From Heracleum sosnowskyi (taxonomy: Eukaryota > Streptophyta > Magnoliopsida > Apiales > Apiaceae): a DNA stretch of 64,000 nucleotides. The stretch is taken from assembly GCA_030848705.1 (NCBI GenBank), contig CM061244.1, positions 52,927,190-52,991,189 of the forward strand, read 5' to 3'. Of the stretch, positions 1 to 11,901 are shown piece by piece; position 1 is the first letter of the stretch; each line of letters starts with the position of its first letter. A model generated the notes under the pieces. It was not told where the DNA came from. It ran no database searches and saw only the letters and a program-made list of their open reading frames with translations. The position numbers were made by a program, and so were the translations under genes.

Positions 1-505
1 TCTAAAATTCGAAATAAAATGAATATAATATCTAAAAATCACAATTTTATTTTTAAAACAAATAATATGAATGTACAAGCTCCCCCATATTTTTAAAATA
101 TTTTTATGATCAAAATTGAATTAAATATGAATTTTCAAAGTTTTGATCACTTAAAGGACATTTAACTCATAAAATCAGTTTTAAATCCTTAAAGCCAAAA
201 ATAAATTCCTCCACTAATTTTAGAAAATACTAGAATATAAACTAAAGGTTGTGAAAAAGATTTCACAATAAAAAGAGTCTCCGATGATTTTATAAAATTC
301 CCGGAAGGTCAAAAAGAACTAATTTTTAATAAGAAATTCATATAAAATGCATTTCAAAGCATACACAAGTATTTTAATCCATACCATTCACCAAGTAAAC
401 ATCTAATTATCACATTTCCAAATATCCACCTTTCACACAATACTCACATATCATAGAACTCAAATATTATTAAATATTAGTATTGTACAAGCGTTTTTCT
501 GAGTC
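1..505. other. AT-rich stretch, no gene seen
   Basis: No reading frame of note and no recognisable motif. The stretch is AT-rich and ends where homology to the ORF3 of element G begins, at about 506-511. It is probably part of another repeat interrupting G, but no LTR end, target duplication or coding domain is visible to prove it. Confidence 0.4.
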
Positions 506-3258
506 GTTATAACTGATGTAGGGGTGTCCAAATCAAATGATGAGCCAAAGGGTCATTACAAGAAAAGGAGAGCCAATAGATCAAAAGCAAATGATGAGGA
601 TGATCTTGACAATGAAACTCTTCATAAGAGAAAAAGGAGATTGGTAGCAAATTATCTTTTTGATGATTTGGATGAGTCTACACCAGACTCTGAAGCTGTC
701 CAACATGAAGCTCCAGAAGATTTTGTTGAGGAGCATGTTGTAACTACTGTTGATGAGGACAGAGTTTTTGTAAACGCTGAAGCTCCTGAAGCTGAAAATC
801 AGGAGGTTGTTACTGATGAGACCAGAGCACATGCTGATGAGGCTGATGTTGTTATTAAGGAGATTGTTGTCGATGATAACACTACTGTGCCTATAGTGGA
901 CATAGTAAATTCTGATGAAGCTCCTGAGGTGTTCCTTGAACCTATATTGGAGATGGACAATGAAGAAGAGATTGAAGCACGTCATACTGTCAGTATTTGT
1001 GACACTACGGATGTGGCAGCTGATCAAGCCACTCTGGTAATTGAAGAGTCAATGGCAACTCATACAGAGATTCTCTCTGTCACTAATCAAGTTATTGAAG
1101 TTGGTGAAGAGGTTGATCAGGCAGCAAGATCTGTCTCTTCTGAGCAGATTGTTGAAAATGCTGAGAAGCAGATTATAGTAGAAGAAGTTGTTCCAGCAGT
1201 AGAAGAAGATGCTGAGAAAGATGATGTTGCAGCAGAGAATGTTGACATTACTGCAGAGCATATTGTTGAAGAAGCTGCAGAAAATGTAGTTGTAAACTCT
1301 GATCTTCCTGAGAGAGCACAAGATAATGCTGACGAAGATGTTTCTATTTCTTCTAATGCTGCTTCTTCTGCAAACTCTGTTGATACATCTCAAAGAGTTG
1401 CTGCTCAACATGCTACAGACGCTCACTTTCAGGAAATGTATTTTTCTAATTGGTCAAGCAGAGAAACTATCTAATCTTATGAAAGAGCTGCTGATTTTGT
1501 GACCAAGTCTTCTAAGGAAATTCAAAATCCTGAACTTTTAACTCATCTCAAAGCCACAATTGTCCAAGTCAAATCATTGCATAATCGCTTTGATACTACT
1601 GATAAGGTTATTGATGGACTGAGAAATGACATAGTTGCCAGGGAAGTTACATTGAAAAAGGATAAATCTTTATATCTTTCCCTGTGTCAAGAACAAAAGG
1701 ATTTTAGCTCCAGGTTACTGAAGGTTGAAGAGAATCAGACTTTGATGTCTGGAAAAATTGATTCTATTGCTGCATCACTAGAGTTGCTGACATCAGTTTT
1801 TATTCCTGATGATGTCAAAAAGGGGGAGAAGATACCTAAGACAAATGCAGAAGGACTCCAACTTTGAGACTGAGGGATGATTCAAATGATGGTGGAAGCA
1901 GGGAAACAGAGAAAAGGGCAAAGTCTTCTCAAGAGCAAGGGCGACTTAGGTCAAACTCTGCTAGACAGACAAACTCTGATATGATAAACTCTGGTGCTAC
2001 TGGTTCTGGTACTCATGCTCAATCTTCTTCAAGACTTAAGAGTCTAGTGATTTCAGCTAATCCAATAACTGATGAAGAGATTGCAGCCAAGCTGTTTTTA
2101 TATGAACATGATGGTGAAGTGACAGTTGAGGATTTGGAAGCAGAAATGAAGATGCTGTCTGAAGAACATAAAAAGAAAGTTGCTTCTGGTACTTATAAGA
2201 AGAAATCAGTAAAGGCTCCTAGAAAGAAAGAAATTGGAATTTCTATCAAAGAAAATACTCAACAGAGTATACAATACACAAGGAGACCTGTGATTACAAA
2301 TACTGATAAAGGAAAGGGTATACTGGTAGAAGAAGGACAGTTACCAAAGAAGAATTATTCAACCTCTGACGTTGCTCAAGTTGAATCAAGGATAAACAAA
2401 TCAACCTCTGACGTTGCTCATGTTGATATTTCTACTAAAGTTGTGACAACCTCTGACAAGGCTCAAGTTGTACAAACTCAGCTAGCTCCACAACTTCAAG
2501 GTTTCTTAAGACCTGTACTTTCTGAAACTCTGACGTTAGAAGCTGTTGATTTTTCTCAAACCAGGACAGTACTTGGAAAAGAATCTTATGACAAGTCTGG
2601 TTTAGGTTCACACAGGGAAAAGAGAATAAATAACAGATCTTTAGATCAAACATCACTGGCAGAAGCTGGTATTGGGGTATCTCAAGAGAGCCTTGATAAA
2701 CTAGAATCTGTTCAGATGGTCTATCATAAAGGATTAAAGAAAGAGGTTATGTTATATTTTATGTCTGATGGAAGAGTATACAGAGTAGGAGAAGCTGATG
2801 TTCAATTGAAGCTATGGGAAGAGATTGAGTATGTTTTATATCTTCTAAAAGTCAAAAATAGAAGTACTCACAATGCTGCTTTAGTTCTAAGAGAAAGGAT
2901 GCTGAAGACAAAAGCTATGCTTGGAGGAGGTGTTTCTAGTGCATATATTCCTAAGTACAGAGATGCTTATGGAAAGATTGTTGAGATGAAGAAAAACAGT
3001 GCTAAGTTCAATACTGCACTGGGTATTAAAGTCTTGGAATTCAATCTGGAGTCAGACAAATCTTACTATATCCGGCTAGGGAATGAAATGAGGAAGAACA
3101 TCATTTATTCTCTGAGAGCTGCTATCTACCAGACTGGAGAAAGTGATCCAGAGCTTAAAGAATTGAAAGGGATCATGGTAGATGAGCTGGAAAAAGCTGA
3201 AAGGAGGCTTCTCATCGATTATCTCAGGACAGTGCCTGGTATTGAAGAGATTAAGTAA
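506..3258 (+). pseudogene. Element G ORF3 (env-position ORF), 5'-truncated and broken
   Basis: Close relative of the ORF3 of element C on the other strand at 36-40 kb. The two share the basic KKRRANR stretch, a long acidic Val/Glu/Ala-rich region, a coiled coil ending in DDVKKGEK (about 1811-1831), and a C-terminal domain with LYFMSDGRVYRVGEAD and LRAAIYQTGESDPELKEL. The N-terminal domain is missing because the frame is cut at the left junction. Two lesions are visible. One is an in-frame TAA at 1472-1474. The other is a one-base loss near 1837-1841, where C reads CCTAAAGACA and G reads CCTAAGACA; it moves the last 464 codons (from 1864) into another frame. ORF3 proteins of this kind lie between pol and the 3' LTR in Sireviruses and their function is unknown. 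No signal peptide or membrane segment is seen. Confidence 0.8.
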
Positions 3259-3391
3259 AGTCTGACTGTAAGTTTTTAAAGTTTTCTGTTCTAAGTTAAA
3301 GTTAAACTCTGTTATATTTAAACACTGCATTTGTTATATGTTTTGACATCATCAATTATCTATTTAACTTGTACATCTTCATTATGCACAA

Positions 3392-3403
3392 GTTGGGGGA
3401 GAT
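3392..3403 (+). other. Polypurine tract of element G
   Basis: GTTGGGGGAGAT lies directly against the TG of the 3' LTR, where plus-strand DNA synthesis of an LTR retrotransposon is primed. The same core is found beside the 3' LTRs of B, C and E. Confidence 0.85.
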
Positions 3404-3897
3404 TGTTAGATATAATTGCTGACGTTTGTTCATCAGTGTTTAAGTACCAGGTACTCATCAGAGTTTACTTGAAGCCAGTCAGAGTTTATTTAAAGTCTGA
3501 CGGGATGAGAGTTTATTTTAGCTGTCGGTGCTAACATGAATATTCTAGAAGCAATATATTCTGAAGATGGAAAGAAGCAGAATATATTGAGATAGCTAAA
3601 TAAACGGGACAGAAGACAGAAGCAATCCTAAATTGATATAAATTGTATAGCTAATTTATAGGAATATCAATTAGAGATTGATTATGTAACTGTGTATTAT
3701 ATAAACACAGATAGGTTAACCCTAAAAGGGATGCGAATACTGAATACATTATTCTTGTAACCTAGTAGCTGTCTGTGATTCTTTAACATCACTGAGAGAA
3801 GAGTTATTTATATAATTCAGTTTATTGATCATAAACAGTGTTCTTAATTGTTCTTCTCATACATATATTGATTATATATTGTGTATTCGGCCTAACA
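3404..3897 (+). mobile_element. 3' LTR of element G (Ty1/copia, SIRE lineage)
   Basis: The 494 bp unit begins TGTTAGATATAATTGCTGAC and ends GTATTCGGCCTAACA. It matches the C LTRs (35722-36215 and 60080-60574, reverse strand) and the D LTR (61264-61756) over its length, so G, C and D are one family. It contains TATATAAACACAG and several CAGAGTTTA words. The base after the LTR starts unrelated sequence. A target duplication cannot be tested because the 5' LTR is absent. Confidence 0.9.
3698..3705 (+). promoter_or_regulatory. TATA box in G LTR
   Basis: TATATAAA followed by CACAG, at the same place as in the LTRs of C, D and F. Transcription would start about 30 bp downstream. The position and conservation are seen; the function is inferred. 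Confidence 0.55.
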
Positions 3898-4137
3898 TAA
3901 AAGTTTATTATTATTTATTTCTACTACCGGCTTAATATTGAACCTACAGGGTCACACCATAAAAGAATATTTTCTTTGATGAAAAGATTTAAATTATGAG
4001 AGAGGAAGAATTATTTTCTAAATAGTTTAGAAAAAGAAATAATGATTAAAATAGTTTTAATCATTATTAAAGCATTTTAGAAATGTGGGGTTAATATATA
4101 TATATAAAGATATATTATTAAAACCCTAGGAAAGCCC

Positions 4138-4145
4138 TATAAATA
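4138..4145 (+). promoter_or_regulatory. TATA box in fragment L
   Basis: TATAAATA, about 75 bp upstream of the CT tract. A canonical plant TATA followed by a CT-rich leader is a usual core promoter layout. Activity is inferred. Confidence 0.5.
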
Positions 4146-4210
4146 GAATGAGATAGTTCATTCTAAGGCTCATCTTAGTTTTGTGAAAAACCTAGAAAAG
4201 GAGCTAGCCC

Positions 4211-4213
<3 letters not shown>

Positions 4214-4276
<63 letters not shown>

Positions 4277-4281
4277 CTCTC
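4214..4281 (+). repeat. (TC)n microsatellite
   Basis: About 29 uninterrupted TC units to 4272, then a short CTTTTTCTCTCT tail. It lies in the presumed transcribed leader of the L LTR. Its length is likely to vary between individuals. Confidence 0.95.
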
Positions 4282-4522
4282 TAAAAGGTCTTAGAGTTTT
4301 ATTGAAGAATTCATCGAAGGAAAATTCTTGGTGGATACCGGTAGAGTGCTTCACACTCTGAGGAGCAACTGCTTGCAACCATCGTTTTTAAAGCTTCGAT
4401 TCGCAAGGTATGGTTACGAATCCCCTCGCTCTAGATTTTATATGTTTTTCTATATGTGCGATACATGGTTTTTACGGAACAAATGTTATATCTCGCTTCC
4501 GCTCATCCATAAATTCCTTCAT

Positions 4523-6601
4523 GTTCTTCAACTAAGAGTGGTGGAATCCCAAGTAAAGTCAGTTATTTCTGAACAATCCTCCATCAATAGCAGACTTGAT
4601 TCTATTGATACAAAGGTAACTGATATTCAAACCTCTCTTTCCTTAATTTTGAATTTATTGTCAAATACTGATGTCAAAAAGGGGGAGAAGGTAAGTACTA
4701 CAAAATGTACACCTGATCTAGTATTGAGAAATAATAATGATGATGATCATACTGGAAATGATGATGATGACAAAGTTCTACAAGGAGAAACCTCTGATGT
4801 TGATGTTGTAAAGTCTAAAATTCAAACTTCTCAAAGTCAAACAACGCAGTCAACTCATGTTTCTGATTCTGGAGTTAAGACCATAAGGACACTGGTGAAA
4901 TCTCAAATCCTGACGGAAGAACAAATCCTGACAGGTGATCAAATCCTGATGACTGATCATATCTTGACGCCTGGTCATGGACAAACTCTTGCTACAATTC
5001 CTGAAGGTGATGAAGATGTTCTAATTGCAAATCCTGAAGATGTTGCTAACTTATTCCAGAAGTTCAAAACAAGAGATGGTAATGTTGTTACTCCTTATCA
5101 TCCTGATAAGAGAGTTCAACAATTGTTTGCAAGAAAAGCACTCTCTACAGCAAGTGAAGAATATCCTGATCTCTCACAAGAAGAATTCTTAAATCAACAG
5201 AGAGAAATGATGGAGAGTTTTAATAACCCTGCTCCTACTAGAGGAAGAGGAGGCAGAGGAAGGAGAGGTGCTAGAAGAGGTAGAAGAACCTCATCAAGTC
5301 AACCAATGCCTAGACAAACAAGGTCTAGAGGATTAAAAATAGAAGAAATTCCTGAACCTACTCAAATTCTAGTAGTTCTTGACATGTCTACTTTTGGTGA
5401 TGATGGAATTGTTGAAGAAGAACCAGAATTGAGAAGAAGTTCAAGACAATCAACTCTCAATAATACAACTCAAATTGAGGATTCTAATCCTGACATTGTT
5501 CTTGACACTGTTCAAGATCCTGATGAATCTGAAATTCTACAAGAGGTTGATCTGTTAATATTATCTACTGTGGTTGATTCTCACAACAAGGAAGTGGATG
5601 AAGAAGAGGAAGCCAGAAGAAGAGAAATCACAAGAACAACAAATAGAGATTCCAATCTCTATGTACAAAGGCTTAAACTCTCAAACAGAAGGTTGTGGAG
5701 AAATCCAAGCAGACAAGAACCTCAACTAGAAAGAAGCTATGCTTTTGAAAAAGAGAAAGATAAGAAATGGAAACACATAAGCACACTTAGGTGTAATAGA
5801 CCTATCAATTTTCATAATGGTGGTATTATAACAAGTGCTTCCAGTGTTGCTGATTTTTCTGATTCATTTAGATCAAAAGCACTCTGGCTACAAATGTTCT
5901 CTAATCTAAGGCAAATGGAAAACAACTCAAGAGGAGGGATTGGACACAGGGATGCTGAATATCTGAATACACCTCATGTTGATCCTTATGCCTTAACTGA
6001 AATTGGAGGTATTTTAACTTCTGAACACCTGAACAATCTATTAGCTGTTGATATAGTTATATATTGTCATGATGGTACTGAAAAGAAAGAGAAGATTCTG
6101 TATTTTATGAGAGATGGTAGTGTGAAGATTATGTCCATTCAAGAGCTGCTAGTGAAAACTACACAGGAACTGAAATATGTTCAGTATCTGTTAAAATGGA
6201 AGAACAAGGTGTGCAAGGAATGGTCAGATATGATTTTGTCAACAATTAGAAGAAGACTGGATGGAGGTAGAAATTTCAATGGTGATTATACTCCCATGTA
6301 CTTAAATCAGAAAGGTTAAGATGTGGAAATGCAAAGGGGCACTGCTGTTAAAGAAATGACCGTTGGCATGTCTCAGCTTAATCTTAATCCTGATGGGAAG
6401 GAAATTGCTTATCTTTTGCTTGAAGAGCACAGTCTACAAAGAAGCTCCATTCAGAATCTCAGAGCAGCTATCTATCAGATTGATGAGGAAGATGAAGAAC
6501 TCAGAAATCTTAAGGAAAAACTAATTCAAATTCTTGAAGAAAAAGAAGAAAATATGTTATCCAACTTCTTGAAGATGAATCTGTTTTATCAAAGAATTTA
6601 A
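4523..6601 (+). pseudogene. Element F ORF3 remnant
   Basis: An open frame enters from L, but homology to other ORF3 proteins begins at 4523 with the coiled coil (motif RVVESQVKSV), followed by DVKKGEK at 4670-4690. After it come an Asp-rich stretch, a linker with repeated ATCCTGA words, an Arg/Gly-rich box at 5236-5300 (RGRGGRGRRGARRGRR), and the shared C-terminal domain (ILYFMRDGSVKIMS, VQYLLKWKNK). One in-frame TAA at 6317-6319 splits the frame; the rest runs to 6601 in the same frame. The N-terminal domain, gag and pol are absent. It is related to the G/C family by the C-terminal domain and LTR layout, but clearly diverged. Function unknown. Confidence 0.75.
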
Positions 6602-6700
6602 ACAGATAAGTTGTTGCTGTAAATAGTTGTACATTTTGTAAATATGTTTTTGACATCATTGAATCTAGGAATCTATACTTTATTTTACAAAGTATAAGAT

Positions 6701-6710
6701 TGGAGGAGAT
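6701..6710 (+). other. Polypurine tract of element F
   Basis: TGGAGGAGAT abuts the LTR start. It is a weaker purine run than GGGGGAGAT in the sister families. The stretch from 6602 to here is 3' untranslated sequence without a gene. Confidence 0.7.
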
Positions 6711-7039
6711 TGTCAGATCGGGATTCAATGATCGTCAGGATCTAGACTCAACTGATCAGGATTGCTGACGTCATCAGTATTGCATGGTCATCAGTATTTG
6801 CTCAAGCGTCAGTATCAGGATTATCATCAGGATCTACATCAGGACTGGGATCAGGATTGATCATCAGGACTGGAAGCTGATCAGGATTCCTACTTAGAGT
6901 TATATTTGGAGTCTAGTTAAATAAGGAAGTTTATTTTGTCGGTTCCTTATTTATAGTAATGAAGCTATAAATTTAGGATAGGTTTCAATCTTTGTAATTG
7001 ATTAGGACTTATCATGTAATTGATAGAGAAGCTGTGTAG

Positions 7040-7047
7040 TATATAAA
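7040..7047 (+). promoter_or_regulatory. TATA box in F LTR
   Basis: TATATAAA then CACAG, the same core as in the G, C and D LTRs although the rest of the LTR differs. Confidence 0.5.
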
Positions 7048-7223
7048 CACAGTTTAGGTTTCGATTTATAATGATCACGTACACGAGTATTTTGTAACCT
7101 AGAAGCTCTCAAGAACATCAGAATTTCTTGAGAGAGTTTGTAACAGTTTTATATCAGATTTAATAAAGCTGTTATTATTCTTTCATATTTGTTATACATA
7201 AATTATTAAGTCAAGAATCTTAT

Positions 7224-7259
7224 ACAATTGTATTCAACCCACCCCCCTTCTACAATTGT
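7224..7259 (+). other. C-loop hairpin near the 3' end of the F LTR
   Basis: Arms ACAATTGTA and TACAATTGT pair over nine bases around the loop TTCAACCCACCCCCCTTC. The A and B LTRs have different arms that also pair perfectly around a similar loop. Confidence 0.7.
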
Positions 7260-7275
7260 TATTTACTGGGCAACA

Positions 7276-8170
7276 TTGATGGTGAAAATATGAAAAGAAA
7301 AAACAAGAACAGAAACACAAATAAGATGATACAAGAATTAAAAATTCTGGTGGATTATTTTTGTCCACCTGAGAGATTTTTTATTGAAGAAATCTTTGTG
7401 ATGTTTACGAATAAACACACAGCTGCAAATACACAACTCTAGCTTCATCAATTTACAAGGATACTTCTTTGTGCTCTCTAAATTGCTAAAACCTGATTTC
7501 TTGATTTCTAGAGTTATGCTACAACTTGGTTATATAACCTAAGTTTACAAAGATACTTGAACAGCTAATAATACCAAAAGTACATGTGTTCAGAATCCTT
7601 GTTTCTTCATCCCGAGTAGTGGTCCGTGTTTGTATCTTGCCCTTCTTGGCTGATTGTCTTTTAAGGAAATTCTACCTTTGACCATGCAAACAGAATGTTG
7701 CTTTCTTCTTGTCACCTTTCCAGAAATATTGGCTTCCATGCTCTTTGTAGTCTGTCAACCCATGTGCTCTGACATCGTTGTCCTTTTCACAAGTACAGAG
7801 AGTATCCATAGAAGCTATCTGAGTTGTATCCGTTGATAGTTTCTTGATCAACCAGTACTGTAGAAGGCTAGTCAAGCTATCCTCAGACAGTCAATTTCAT
7901 GTATGCAGAAGTACAAGGCATCGACTATATACAATTCGCCTCCCTATTCTACATATCAATTGATAGTCAACATGACTCAATTAACCTATCAAGACTACTT
8001 CAACTTCAACATCAGAAATACACAAGCATGTTACATTTGGTCTTATCCATAGATAAACTACCCATGTACGGATACTGCAATGGCAAACTATCCGTTGATG
8101 GCTATGTTTACTTGTACAATTTTTACTAAGTTAATTTGGTTATCATCAAGAAACAACATAGTTCCTAACA
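7276..8170 (-). mobile_element. 3' LTR of element E, 3'-truncated
   Basis: Read on the minus strand it begins TGTTAGGAACTATGTTGTTTC, resembling the B LTR start (TGTTAGGAATATGTTGTTCT). It is preceded by the purine tract at 8171-8181. The U5 end expected from B (C-rich hairpin and terminal AACA) is missing because F abuts at 7276. It contains several words of the form CATCAACGGATAG and TATCCGT, which recur in E's ORF3 and spacer. Short frames on both strands here are not genes. Confidence 0.8.
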
Positions 8171-8181
8171 ATTTCCCCCAA
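8171..8181 (-). other. Polypurine tract of element E
   Basis: On the minus strand the sequence is TTGGGGGAAAT against the TG of the LTR. It marks the 3' end of E's internal region. Bases 8182-8345 are 3' untranslated sequence similar in layout to that after B's ORF3. Confidence 0.75.
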
Positions 8182-8345
8182 TTTATGCCTGGTTGAGAAT
8201 CAGACATAAATTAAGAGTCTTGATGATAACAAAACCACTTTCAACATATGGATATTAGCAGTAAAAATTATGTCAAGCTACATGAATTGAAGATCAGAAG
8301 AGTAGAGATAGTTACATAGAGAGTGCTCCTTTAGACTGAGCAGAA

Positions 8346-10750
8346 TCAATTTCTCTTCTTCTCTCGTGGAGGTTGAACCTTCTGTCTCCTTTCCTTAGCA
8401 TAGTTTGCCTGGATTTGTTCTTGAAGCTTTCTGTAGAATGCATCTTCTTCAGCAATTTTTGGATCCAGCTTGCCTTGCAACCATCTAAGATACCTATTGC
8501 TGGCCTTAGACAGTTGATCTTCAATCCTAAAGAATCTTCTACAGCCCTTTTCATCCTTGAATTCCATCATCCAGTAAGGTTGAAGATGAATTCGTTGTCC
8601 ATTAAAAGGGATCTTCAGCTTCCTCGACAAACAATCATGAGAATTCCAGCTGCTCCTGATTTCCTCAATCTTCTTTAACACAACACCCCTGGCAACCTCA
8701 GAGAATCCCCTTATGTTTTTGAAGCCTGAAAAGACTTTCACTAAGGTAGAGTATCCTTCATTCAACACTTGTTGCAGAGGCCATGCTCTCACCTTTCCTC
8801 CTTTGTAGACGAAAGTTAGTCTTTCAGGCAAATCTCTGAACTTGTCTGTGCCTCTGATTTCACTAACTTCCTCAAGGAATAGATCCATGGTTGAGTACTC
8901 CTGTATCTCTACAATGTACAAAAAGTCTGCCTTGTTCTCAACTGGTTTGGCAACTTTTGGTGCAACATTAAGCTTGATTGGTCCATGTTGAACTTTCTTG
9001 ACTAGTTTCCTTTTCTTTAATATCTTTTCTTTCTCAATTAAGAACTTAGGAAATACTAGGTCTTCAAACTCAATAGGTTCTTCTTTAAAATCTATAGGAG
9101 TCCCATGGAAAGTGACTTGAGATTGGGTTGAAGCTGGGACAGAATCTTCAAAGACAATCCTCCTCTGTGTATCTCTTCTCCCTTCTCCCTTCTCAGGAGA
9201 GACATGCCTATTTGATCTCTTCTTCCATCTAGGGGGCTTGGATTTAGGCACTGTCTTCCTTTTCTTCAATTTCTTCTTAGTAGGGGCCTCTTCCTCCACA
9301 GCCTCACTACTTTCTTACTCCAACTCCCTCTCTAGTTCTTGGGCTAATCTAGCATGTCTCTCAGGTGTAGATTCATAACCCTGGGGATTGGCTTCTCTCA
9401 TTATCCTGGAAATCTCCTCTGCCTTTGCTTCATTGAACCTGGGGTGGCTGCTTTTGATGTGAAGTTCTTTGCCATTTCTATAGATAACAGCCAACCCTTG
9501 TCTCAGCTTTACATCCATGGAATTTTTGAAATCCATGATAAGAGTTGCCAGCACCTTATTCTCATCAGGCTTAGGGAGTGGGAAGTCCACCTCTAGCTTG
9601 TTCTTGCCATGATGTTTAGGTGGTGATCCAGTCCTGCCACTGAAAAAGGTTCAAACTCCTCGACACTAGAATGTTCAGCATCATAATTGCTTTGCAGAAC
9701 AATGGTGTCAGGAGTGAGGACCTTCAGAATTGTTGTGTGGATAGGATGGCTGCTTGTGGATGAAGTCACAGCCTGGAAGATGGATTCCTTGATCAGCTTT
9801 TCAGAATTGAGAAACACTTGGACATCCTCAGCTCGAGGAGAGACCACCTTTATGAGTTGAAACTCACTCGGATTAGCTATGATTTGAGGCGACTCCCCCT
9901 GACTTGATGCACACCTTGAGTTGTAAATACCACTAGTGCACTCTCCCCCTTACTTGAATTCTCCCCCCTTTTGTTATCATCAAGGGTTTGAGTGACAGCG
10001 GTTGACTGCAGCAACTGTTGCAGAAGCTGAGTCTGTAGATTTTGGTTAGCCAAGAAGGTGTCCATTTGCTTTTCCATCTTATCCATCCTCCCAGTAAGAG
10101 CATCCACATCCTTTACCAACTTGTCTTGCTTGTATCTTTGAGATGTAGAAGGAGCAACAACATCAATTCTCCTTGCCAAAGTATCCTTCACCCCATCCAG
10201 ATGATTCTTGATATCATCAGTGTTGGCTCGTTGTTTCAGGATGTGGGCTTGATGAAGCTGAAGTGATGCCACAAAGTTCTGAACTTTGGTGGCATGATGT
10301 GAATTTGAAGTCTGAGCTTCACCAAATGCCCTTTGATAATTCCTGAAAATGATTGCCTGGGTGTCATTGTGAACATACGAGTTGGAAAACAACCATGTAG
10401 GCATCTCTTATACGAGTGGAAGGGTCTGCATCTCCTCCTTCACCACTCTCAGAATCATCACTGTCTTCAGCATAACTGAAATCTTCACCAGCTCATGGAG
10501 GCAGATTCTGAATAGTTTCTTTTGCCCTAGACATTGATTCAGTTGTGTGTACTAAATTCAACATCCTTTCTGCCTCCACATTGCCCTGTCCAGTCAAGAC
10601 TTGATAGGCTGGGTCAGGATGAGTAAATGTCTCAACATTCAGGTTGACTTGTTCCAACCCATTTTGGTATTCAATTTGGTACCGTCTTTCCCTGTCTGCA
10701 TCACTGACATCCATTGACTCACTTGCAATGGCTGAGTCTTCCATCCTTAT
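8346..10750 (-). pseudogene. Element E ORF3, C-terminal half
   Basis: Homologous to about the last 640 residues of the B ORF3. Shared landmarks are THPDPAYQVL..GNVEAER, the coiled coil before KRGEN (about 9955-9975), and RLTFVYKGGKVRAWPL with IHLQPYWMMEFKD..CRRFFRIEDQL near the C-terminus. It is broken in several places: a TAA at about 9310, and frame changes near 9590, between 9847 and 9877, and near 10405-10490. The N-terminal half lies at 33697-35686 on the same strand, separated by element A. This level of decay is greater than in any element nested in it, which fits E being the oldest layer. Confidence 0.85.
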
Positions 10751-11887
10751 ATCTGTAAAGCATAATGTAACATAAGATGTAAAAGAGATAACTACAACTC
10801 AACAAAGGACAAGACAGACAATAATATTAACAGAAGCACAGGAATCCAGAATCAAAGAAGAAAAGGTAAACTCAAAAAATCAAAATACGTTATGTATTCT
10901 TGAAGTCCGTAAACAGGTCACAGAAAGAAGTTCATGAAAATGTTCAAGCCTCAGTCACAGCAAAAGAAACAAGACTTTCAAGACGACAGAAGTATGTGAA
11001 TGATTTAGGGTTCAGTACCACGGGATTCCAGTGATGAAGCAACCAGAACGACAAGGGACTTATCAGCAGCACTATATTGAAGACATAAAATAATAATTGA
11101 TCAAGTGTTATTCATCTGTGAACCAGACCAGTTGCACGAGGTGACGGCACCAAAAAAAAGTTCAAGTTATTTTATCGTCTCAAAAGAAAGTGATACAGTC
11201 TATTACTTAAACACCCAGGAGCTCAGTGGAATCATTAATTGATAAAAGACAAGAAAATGATTCGATAGTTTTTCTATTTAGAAAACTATCGAATGGAATG
11301 AAAAGTGATTCAAAGAAAACCAAAATGAATCAATTTGGCATTCAATAGTTTTGTTTTAAAAACTATCGAATGGTAAAATGATTTATTTCATTCGATGGTT
11401 TTTTAAACCATTCGATGGTTTTTAAATTGTGGAGCAGGTGAAAAGTATTCTTTGTTTTTCAAGTTGATGAAGATCCAACGGCCAGGATTGTTTCTACAAG
11501 TTTGGTTCGATGGTTTTTCAAACCAAAGTCTGTAGTTAATACAGAGTGAAGAATGTGTCTTCTTCAGTTAAGGATTTCAACACAGAGACATTACTGAGAG
11601 AGAGAAGAGCCGGAGAAAATTATCAGAGAAATTAATAGTGCTCAGAACTTGATCATTGTTTTGTATTTGTGTAACCTTAAACTCATTGACGCTAATCTAC
11701 AGATTAGAAATTGTAGCACCCCTCGAGGTTTATATTTATAAAAAGATATATTCCCCGAAACTTGATTTGGTTTGGTGTGTTTGATTTCGTTATAGAACTG
11801 AAAGATTAATCCGCGAACGAAATTAAATTATTTGTGAGTATCGTATTCAACCCCCCCCCCCCCTTCTACGATACTTTGGACCTAACA
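10410..11887 (+). repeat. Left copy of the 1478 bp repeat flanking element A; contains A's 5' LTR
   Basis: Nearly identical to 32132-33609. The right part, from about 10752 to 11887, behaves as the A LTR: it ends GGACCTAACA against a PBS and carries a C-rich hairpin and TCGATAG words. The left 340 bp is E's ORF3 in antisense and is continuous with the rest of E on this side. The true LTR start cannot be fixed: TGTAAAGC at 10752 is one candidate, since E homology stops there. Differences between the two copies are few and scattered. Confidence 0.75.
11837..11875 (+). other. C-loop hairpin in A 5' LTR
   Basis: Arms AGTATCGTA (11837-11845) and TACGATACT (11867-11875) are perfect complements around TTCAA, a long C run and TTC. 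The same structure is at 33559-33597. The C run is the kind of tract whose length may be misread. Confidence 0.75.
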
Positions 11888-11889
11888 AT

Positions 11890-11901
11890 TGGTATCATAG
11901 C
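11890..11901 (+). other. Primer-binding site of element A
   Basis: TGGTATCATAGC, two bases after the LTR end. It differs by one base from TGGTATCAGAGC, the complement of the 3' end of plant initiator Met-tRNA. Bases 11902-12047 are the untranslated leader. Confidence 0.85.

Larger units (their letters stand above)
3939..4521 (+). mobile_element. LTR-like fragment L of an unrelated element
   Basis: Begins TGAACCTACAGGGTCACACC and ends ATCCATAAATTCCTTCA, so it has TG..CA ends. It carries a TATA box (TATAAATA, 4138-4145) and a long CT-repeat leader. No matching 5 bp duplication is seen (AATAT on the left, TGTTC on the right), so it may be a truncated copy rather than a clean solo LTR. Homology to the ORF3 of element F resumes at 4523, immediately after it. 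It has no coding domain, and assignment to a family is not possible from this sequence alone. Confidence 0.55.
6711..7275 (+). mobile_element. 3' LTR of element F
   Basis: The 565 bp unit begins TGTCAGATCGGG and ends GGGCAACA. It has many copies of ATCAGGATT/C in its first 200 bp, TATATAAACACAG at 7040, and the C-rich hairpin 7224-7259 near its end. The right neighbour is the LTR of element E on the opposite strand, which is cut at 7276. F therefore most likely inserted into E's LTR, and its own 5' half was later lost or replaced by L and G. Confidence 0.8.

Noticed and set aside
581..1426. Long minus-strand frames opposite the G and C ORF3
   Set aside because: They mirror the biased Glu/Val/Asp codons of the sense frame and have no homologues among the other elements.
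7899..8129. Small frames in the E LTR
   Set aside because: Chance frames in a decayed LTR; no counterpart in the B LTR.
11851..11863. Long C runs as G-quadruplex or control elements in their own right
   Set aside because: They are a single homopolymer in a hairpin loop whose length varies between copies and may be misread.
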